This document shows positions 23,421 to 28,082 of a stretch of DNA of 28,082 nucleotides, in pieces; position 1 is the first letter of the stretch, and every line of letters begins with the position of its first letter. The stretch is from an uncultured Alphaproteobacteria bacterium (lineage in GTDB: Bacteria; Pseudomonadota; Alphaproteobacteria; CAAHEQ01; UBA3637), in contig CALARE010000039.1 in the NCBI GenBank assembly GCA_937888725.1, positions 1 to 28,082 of the forward strand. Direction: 5' to 3'. The notes under the pieces were generated by a model that saw only the letters and a program-made list of their open reading frames with translations, had not been told where the DNA came from and did no database searches. A program made the translations under genes and the position numbers.

Positions 23421-25592
23421 TTATTTATTTTTTGATTTTGTGTCCAACTGCACCCGCCAGAGTGTGCCATCGCTTCCCTCTTTTTGGATTTCAGCTGCGG
23501 GCAAAAAGCGATCAGACGTCGTAAGCAAGCGTTCTGTCGTCCCATTTGCATTGGTGATGGTTGTCATTTCCCCCATCACTTTCCCAGCGGAAGAATGGTT
23601 CAATTCCACATAAACATCAGGTTTAACCGTTGGAGCGGGTGTTGTATTTGCCGTCCCAGATGATGACCCCGAATTTGTTACACCGCCCAACGCCCCAGCG
23701 ATAATATCCTCCAACCCTGATGAGCTACTCGAACTTGAAGATGAATTTTCATTACTACTTGTACTTGGGAAGATATCTTTTAACTTATCTTTCAAAATGG
23801 TAGCCCCATAAACGACACCCCCGACAATAGCCACATCTTTGACCCAACCAAAGAGCTGTGTCCCTGCTTTAGACCATTCCCCTTCCATCACATAACCAAT
23901 GGTTTTAAAAAGACCCGAAATACAATTACCCAACATCCGAAGGGCTTTACTTAAAAGTGAAATGGGTATCATATCTGCTAACGGACCAAAAACAGAATTA
24001 TCAATAAAATTCCCAATAGATAAAAAGAAGTTACGACTATCTTCTTCTTTTTGTGTCATACCATTTGGCAACACGCCTGTGCCAGTTGTTTGCCCTTGGG
24101 TGGTGCCTTGAACAATCCCTTGCCCCTGTGTTGAACCTTTTGTAATCCCTTTTTCAACATCTTGTGGTGTGCCACCTTCAAGCACGCCCCGTGCTTTCCC
24201 AGCCTTTGGCTGATTTTGTTTTGGTTGCACGACATATAAATCATACCACGCTTTCAACGCTGGATCTTGATAACCACGTTCAGCATCTGCCAACATAATC
24301 CCCATGATCGACGCCTGCAATTGCGTTTCATTCAGCTTAAAAGTCGCCTCAGAAATAGGAATCCCAACTTGCGAAGAAGACCCCCGACGCACATAAGCCG
24401 TCCCTTGCTGATTGGGAACATAATAAAGCTTAGAGACAGGGGTTTGATAATCATTCCCCGTCACTTGTAATTGATAACCTTGATGGGCGGTATCTGGTTT
24501 GCCCGCAACAAAATTACGCACGGCTTGGACTTGTTCAGCTGTTAAACCAAGCATTGAATAATTGCTTGTCCCTGGGATTAAATAATTCACCCGAAGGGCC
24601 CCTGTATGAGGCGTATGTGGGATAATTTCTTGCCGTTGCGAAAAACTTTCTTGTTGAACCTGCTGTTGCATAAATGGATATTGCCTAATCGCATTTTCAA
24701 ACGCTGTGTCTTTCATGTTCAATTGTTTTTGACGGCGATAAATTTCTTGAATAGCCGCTTGATATTGCCGTTCGGACAAAATCAAAGTAGCTGGTTTTAA
24801 ATTCACGGGTTTCGTGCTACCCCGTCTTTTATACCCCGAGCCAACCACACCATCAGGTTCATAATATAAAGTTGACGGATCCCCATTTTCGCCAACCACC
24901 TTTAAAATATAACCACCCTCAGCGTCAAAACTTTGCTTTGCAAAAGCACACACGCTATCAACTTCCGCCTTGGTTAATGATTTAACAATTTGCCCATTTT
25001 CATAAAGGGTAATCAAATCCCCTCGTTCTGGTTGTTTTAAAGGCGTTGTTGTACCCCCAGCCGTATTTCCTTCCCCCGTCTGACGCGTGGGCAAAATAAC
25101 AGGTTCTGGATTTTTGGAAATTATCCGCCCCGTTTCATCTAACTTTATACCGCCTTGTTGTTGAAATTGTCGCAACCATGCTTCTCGCCTTTTTTGCGTT
25201 TGAGCTGCACTTTCATCATATTCGTCACTAAAAGATGCCCAATACTCTTTCGTAGCCGTTACGAATTGCTGTAAATCACGACCAACCTTATGAACAACTG
25301 TACCCTGCAATCCTTCTGCGAGATAACCGACAACCGCTCCGCCAGCTGTTTTAACAGCACCGCTTGTCTGATCAAGCGTCCAATCAAATGCTGATGCAAC
25401 CATACCCCCCGCCTCAGTTCCCAAAAAATCTTTCCACTTATCCCCTAAATAAGTCCTTGCAACGCCTAGATACTCACCCGTCGTATTATAAAGGTTACCA
25501 GCCCCATCAACGATATAATCTACATTTTCAACCGTGATTTTAAAAGCTTCTTTCCCCGTTTCCATACCTTTTTGATAACTTGAAGTGTTCAT
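23421..25592 (-). CDS. Hypothetical 723-aa protein with internal domain duplication
   Basis: Not recognised. Residues about 191-287 and 336-432 are two copies of one domain: LTKAEVDSVCAFAKQ/LTAEQVQAVRNFVAG, then GGYILKVVGENGDPSTLYY/QGYQLQVTGNDYQTPVSKLYY, YKRRGST/YVRRGSS and a final LSERQYQAAIQEI/LNETQLQASIMGI. The domain has a small alpha/beta look. The N-terminus (60-110) has Gly/Ala-rich segments (GGMVASAFDW, GGAVVGYLAEG). Residues 465-515 are Gly/Gln/Thr-rich linker. A hydrophobic stretch (about 586-600, VAIVGGVVYGATI) and a run of nine Ser (617-625) precede a C-terminal domain of about 75 residues. There is no N-terminal signal peptide. AAGGA precedes the ATG, and a near-consensus promoter is just upstream. 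The multidomain, linker-rich build suggests a surface, phage-like or effector-type protein, but no function can be given. Confidence 0.8.
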   Translation of the reverse strand: MNTSSYQKGMETGKEAFKITVENVDYIVDGAGNLYNTTGEYLGVARTYLGDKWKDFLGTEAGGMVASAFDWTLDQTSGAVKTAGGAVVGYLAEGLQGTVVHKVGRDLQQFVTATKEYWASFSDEYDESAAQTQKRREAWLRQFQQQGGIKLDETGRIISKNPEPVILPTRQTGEGNTAGGTTTPLKQPERGDLITLYENGQIVKSLTKAEVDSVCAFAKQSFDAEGGYILKVVGENGDPSTLYYEPDGVVGSGYKRRGSTKPVNLKPATLILSERQYQAAIQEIYRRQKQLNMKDTAFENAIRQYPFMQQQVQQESFSQRQEIIPHTPHTGALRVNYLIPGTSNYSMLGLTAEQVQAVRNFVAGKPDTAHQGYQLQVTGNDYQTPVSKLYYVPNQQGTAYVRRGSSSQVGIPISEATFKLNETQLQASIMGIMLADAERGYQDPALKAWYDLYVVQPKQNQPKAGKARGVLEGGTPQDVEKGITKGSTQGQGIVQGTTQGQTTGTGVLPNGMTQKEEDSRNFFLSIGNFIDNSVFGPLADMIPISLLSKALRMLGNCISGLFKTIGYVMEGEWSKAGTQLFGWVKDVAIVGGVVYGATILKDKLKDIFPSTSSNENSSSSSSSSSGLEDIIAGALGGVTNSGSSSGTANTTPAPTVKPDVYVELNHSSAGKVMGEMTTITNANGTTERLLTTSDRFLPAAEIQKEGSDGTLWRVQLDTKSKNK

Positions 25593-25618
25593 AGCGGTTC
25601 CTTTCTCTCTTTTTTATT

Positions 25619-25647
25619 ATTATACCTGTGATTTTCATTTTCGTCAA
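25619..25647 (-). promoter_or_regulatory. Promoter of the 723-aa gene
   Basis: Minus strand TTGACG (25642-25647), a 17-nt spacer and TATAAT (25619-25624), 27 nt before the ATG. Near-consensus and well placed. Confidence 0.82.
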
Positions 25648-25721
25648 TTAAAAAAAAGTCTTGTCTTTTTGATAAAAAAAAGCAATACTATTTCTAAAGT
25701 CAAAAAAAAAGGGGTCATTTA

Positions 25722-27239
25722 ATGCATAAAAAAATAAAAGTTTTCACAAAGTTAGCCATTATCGGCACCATTTGGGGAGTGATTTATTTCTTATACGTTA
25801 TCCCAGCAATGTGTGTTTTATTTCATTTTAATTTTCTCTCACCTGCTGAATGGCATGAGAAATGGCTCGCGTTTGAAAATTATAATTGGCGTATTCGAAC
25901 ATTATCTGATGTTTTATTATTTTTGATGATGGTTTTGTGGATTCCGCTTTATTTTGTGGGACTATGGATTTTTTATCACATTAAATGGTCGATTTTTAAA
26001 ATCAAACCAAAACCCAAAACGGTTGTTCAAAAAGCCCTTGATTTAAAGAAAGAAAAACCCCTTTATGCAAAACCACGGGCAATGCCTTCCGCTGTACAAG
26101 CCACCAAATATGTGGCACCTAAATTGCCTGGGCAAGAGGAGGAAGAACAAAAACAAACCTCAACAAAGAGCCATAAAAATGTCATTCAAATGATTAAACA
26201 AATGGCGGTTGTTGCCCGCAAGTTTAAGGTTGAAATTTTCCAACATATTTTGCTTGAAGGACATAAAGTCCCTATGGCGATTTCAACCGCTGCAAGAGCG
26301 ATGATGATTGAAATTGTCAACCGTAAAGATGTGAATTGGTCGGTTGATTTTAATGATGATGTTTTACAAAGCACCTGGTACTCAGAAAGTGGCACCATGG
26401 AACGATTGGCTGAGGATTTGATAAAAGCGTCTGAAGCGCTTGCCAAAGCAGAACCTGGCAGTGAAGTGGTCAAAGTCATCTGTGTCACCGAAGGACGTGT
26501 TTTAAACGCCAAACCAACGGTTGAATATTTCAAAAACCACGGTATCCAATTACTTATTTTTAACAATGGGGAACCAAAGGGTGATATCTTAGATTTTTCA
26601 TCTTTTATCAGCCAGCATTTTGACTTAAAAGAAGGGGAAAATGACCCTGCCCTTGTTAAATTGCCTAAGGTGGAACTTGGCACCTCCCCAACCGCTATTA
26701 TTGTTAGAAACAACGGCGTTGAAACCGCTGCGGTAACCGCTCAAGAACAAGTTGAAGAAGAATTGCCCGTCCAAGGTGATGACAATTTGCCAGATAGCGA
26801 ACACGCCAACACAGAACCAGAGTTTAACTCTGCTAGCCAAGCCCCTGAAATTAATGATAATTTTTATTTAGATGATCTTGATTTCGATTCGGTGGATAAA
26901 GAAGATGATACCGCTTCAGAGGTGTTTGATTTTGATGAAACACCATCACTTGGTGCGGATGATATTGACGTTCCTCAAATTGATGAGGATGGATTTTTAG
27001 TTGAAGGAGAAGAAAATGTCACAAGTGAGCAAGGAAGTACTCCAAGCGTTCAAGATGTATCAGGAGATGACCGCGATCAATCTAGCGAATCTGCAACAAC
27101 GGATTCAACGGGTGCAAGAAATCAACCGCAAAAACGAAAAAGAAAAGCAACAAAGAAAAAATCCGCCCTACCCCGTCAAAAGTTAAAAACTGAGGATGGT
27201 GATGATGATGACTTTATCACCGTTATTGCAAAGGGATAA
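25722..27239 (+). CDS. Hypothetical membrane protein with cytoplasmic domain and acidic/basic tail, 505 aa
   Basis: Not recognised. Two membrane helices (about 9-35 and 61-88) anchor the protein. A Lys/Pro linker (90-150) leads to a folded alpha/beta domain (about 155-310) with SEVVKVICVTEGRVLNA and a GIQLLIFNNGE strand, perhaps a Rossmann- or nuclease-like fold; no catalytic set can be named. Residues 330-460 are very acidic and disordered (NFYLDDLDFDSVDKEDD), followed by a basic block (QKRKRKATKKKS, about 470-480) and an acidic end. AAGGGG precedes the ATG. The promoter region, shared with the divergent 723-aa gene, is about 130 bp. pgpA follows after 24 bp, so the two are probably co-transcribed. 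Near its 3' end the gene overlaps an alternative reading frame with a good ribosome-binding site (27016-27186). Confidence 0.82.
   Translation: MHKKIKVFTKLAIIGTIWGVIYFLYVIPAMCVLFHFNFLSPAEWHEKWLAFENYNWRIRTLSDVLLFLMMVLWIPLYFVGLWIFYHIKWSIFKIKPKPKTVVQKALDLKKEKPLYAKPRAMPSAVQATKYVAPKLPGQEEEEQKQTSTKSHKNVIQMIKQMAVVARKFKVEIFQHILLEGHKVPMAISTAARAMMIEIVNRKDVNWSVDFNDDVLQSTWYSESGTMERLAEDLIKASEALAKAEPGSEVVKVICVTEGRVLNAKPTVEYFKNHGIQLLIFNNGEPKGDILDFSSFISQHFDLKEGENDPALVKLPKVELGTSPTAIIVRNNGVETAAVTAQEQVEEELPVQGDDNLPDSEHANTEPEFNSASQAPEINDNFYLDDLDFDSVDKEDDTASEVFDFDETPSLGADDIDVPQIDEDGFLVEGEENVTSEQGSTPSVQDVSGDDRDQSSESATTDSTGARNQPQKRKRKATKKKSALPRQKLKTEDGDDDDFITVIAKG
27016..27186 (+). CDS. Possible overlapping small ORF (56 aa) inside the 505-aa gene
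   Basis: In the +1 frame relative to the 505-aa gene, an ATG at 27016 follows AAGGAG with 6-nt spacing. It encodes a helical, amphipathic peptide (SKEVLQAFKMYQEM, then LANLQQRIQRVQEI) with a Lys/Glu/Arg end. The composition looks more like a folded protein than the low-complexity main frame here. It may be a real overlapping gene or a fortunate shadow; coding evidence is limited to the ribosome-binding site and composition. Confidence 0.3.
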   Translation: MSQVSKEVLQAFKMYQEMTAINLANLQQRIQRVQEINRKNEKEKQQRKNPPYPVKS

Positions 27240-27263
27240 CATTTTTTTAAGCAAAGGATTTTT

Positions 27264-27740
27264 ATGACAAAAAAAAGGGATTTATTCAATCAACTTGTCG
27301 CGACATTTTTCTTCTCAGGTAAATCAAAATTTGCCCCTGGCACAATGGGTTCGCTTGCCACATTACCGCTGGTCGCCCTTGTATATCAGGCAGGTTTTAC
27401 ACCTCTTTTTATCGCAACGGTTCTTAGCTATTTTTTAGGACTTTACGCCACCCATAACCTCCTTAAAAACAGCACAAACAAAGACCCAGGATTTGTGGTC
27501 ATTGATGAAACCGCGGGGCAATTAACCACGTTTTTATTCATTGTGCCTATTGCCTCTTTATCGCTTTTAAATTTAGTGGCTGGTTTTGCTTTGTTCCGTT
27601 TATTTGACATTGTTAAAATTTGGCCCTGTTCCTATTTTGATAAAAAAGTCGTCGGTGCATTTGGTGTGATGACAGACGATATTTTTGCTGGCATTTATGC
27701 AGGGATTGTGCTATTATGCCTCAATCAGTTTATTTTTTAA
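27264..27740 (+). CDS. pgpA: Phosphatidylglycerophosphatase A
   Basis: PgpA is an inner-membrane enzyme that dephosphorylates phosphatidylglycerophosphate to phosphatidylglycerol. This 158-aa protein has the family's FAPGTMGSLATLPL near the N-terminus (about residues 23-36), the acidic motif DPGFVVIDETAGQ (about 73-85), and the C-terminal FRLFDIVKIWPCSYFDKK followed by GAFGVMTDDIFAGIYAG. It has three or four hydrophobic segments. The length agrees with the family (about 160-170). AAAGGA lies about 6 nt before the ATG. It lies 24 bp after the 505-aa gene and 15 bp before the small Fe-S protein gene, probably as one operon. Confidence 0.95.
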   Translation: MTKKRDLFNQLVATFFFSGKSKFAPGTMGSLATLPLVALVYQAGFTPLFIATVLSYFLGLYATHNLLKNSTNKDPGFVVIDETAGQLTTFLFIVPIASLSLLNLVAGFALFRLFDIVKIWPCSYFDKKVVGAFGVMTDDIFAGIYAGIVLLCLNQFIF

Positions 27741-27755
27741 AAAAAGGAGTATCAT

Positions 27756-27995
27756 ATGACTGAAGAAGAAATCTTAAATAACAACAACCATTTTAAACAT
27801 GCATTAGAACTTTATGCTGAAACAAAGGGCTGGCAACTCACCCCTTTTGCTGATAAAATTATCAACCGTTGTTTAAACGCCTGTAACGGCTGTTGCCCAT
27901 GTGATGTTTCTCGTGGATTCTGCCCTTGCGGTGAACATGAAAAAGAAGTTGCTGAAAAAGGCCATTGCCATTGCAATTTGTTTAAGCCGAAGTAG
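27756..27995 (+). CDS. Ferredoxin-thioredoxin reductase catalytic chain-like Fe-S protein
   Basis: A 79-aa protein with nine cysteines. The order CPC (47-49), CPC (56-58), CHCNLF (71-76) and the leading ELYAETKGWQLTP segment match the ferredoxin-thioredoxin reductase beta-chain family (FeThRed_B), in which a [4Fe-4S] cluster beside a redox-active disulfide reduces thioredoxin. The CPC-x12-CHC spacing is of a familiar order. The first two CPC motifs are only 6 residues apart where plant and cyanobacterial enzymes have 16, and extra cysteines (39, 43 and 46) precede them. So cluster geometry or partner may differ. AAGGAG precedes the ATG with good spacing. It is last in the apparent operon with pgpA; no thioredoxin or ferredoxin gene is in view. 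The following 87 bp hold no clear terminator. Confidence 0.8.
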   Translation: MTEEEILNNNNHFKHALELYAETKGWQLTPFADKIINRCLNACNGCCPCDVSRGFCPCGEHEKEVAEKGHCHCNLFKPK

Positions 27996-28082
27996 GTAGG
28001 GCTTGACCGCCTGTGCGTTAAGAGCTGGTGCATAAAATGCCACCTATAGCGAAATCGCCAAACTCAAGTACCCCTCCGCTTT

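Noticed and set aside
27996..28082. Possible terminator or RNA after the Fe-S protein gene
   Set aside because: Only a short bulged hairpin (GGTGCAT/ATGCCACC near 28020-28045) without a T-run; not enough to call.

Overview
This 28-kb window comes from an AT-rich, Gram-negative, fermentative bacterium. The Gram-negative call rests on a signal-peptide protein with a secretin N-terminal-type (STN) domain, plus PgpA and RmuC. The fermentative call rests on a complete pyruvate formate-lyase with its glycyl-radical loop. The content would fit an uncultured host-associated Alphaproteobacterium, but nothing here proves the lineage. No tRNA, rRNA, transposase, integrase or CRISPR array was seen.

Layout. 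Positions 108-5256 (minus strand) hold an unrecognised 524-aa protein and mfd (transcription-repair coupling). Positions 5257-6384 are a gene-free stretch built of nested repeats: tandem copies in the mfd leader, a direct repeat of about 188 bp carrying two hairpins, and a long imperfect palindrome that ends over the pflB stop codon. pflB (minus) follows. At 9199-10530 an AT-rich AAA/DUF4143-type ATPase gene with a duplicated promoter lies between two C-rich, G-poor segments. A GT2 glycosyltransferase with its own terminator comes next, then rmuC (minus), divergent from a membrane M50-like metallopeptidase.

Positions 14090-20008 (plus) look like one five-gene operon ending in a clear terminator: a double-HTH regulator with a degenerate S24-like C-terminus; an acidic/coiled-coil protein; a Tyr/Asp/Glu-repeat protein; an exported STN-domain (secretin-like) protein; and a bitopic inner-membrane protein with a long basic Pro/Arg/Gln-rich cytoplasmic tail. 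This is the best candidate for an undescribed system, probably an envelope-spanning machine or pilus/secretion-like structure with its own regulator.

Positions 20327-25592 (minus) carry three unrecognised genes that appear to be transcribed separately. Two are adjacent, divergent paralogues with a gluzincin-like HExxH...E signature. The third is a 723-aa protein with an internal domain duplication. The 469-aa paralogue has a four-and-a-half-copy 30-bp dyad array immediately upstream of its promoter. At 25722-27995 (plus) a bitopic protein of unknown function, PgpA and a small ferredoxin-thioredoxin-reductase-like Fe-S protein form a probable operon.

A recurring theme is short repeats next to the 3' ends of minus-strand genes (524-aa protein, pflB, rmuC, 444-aa protein). 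All functional calls come from reading motifs by eye; no database search was run.
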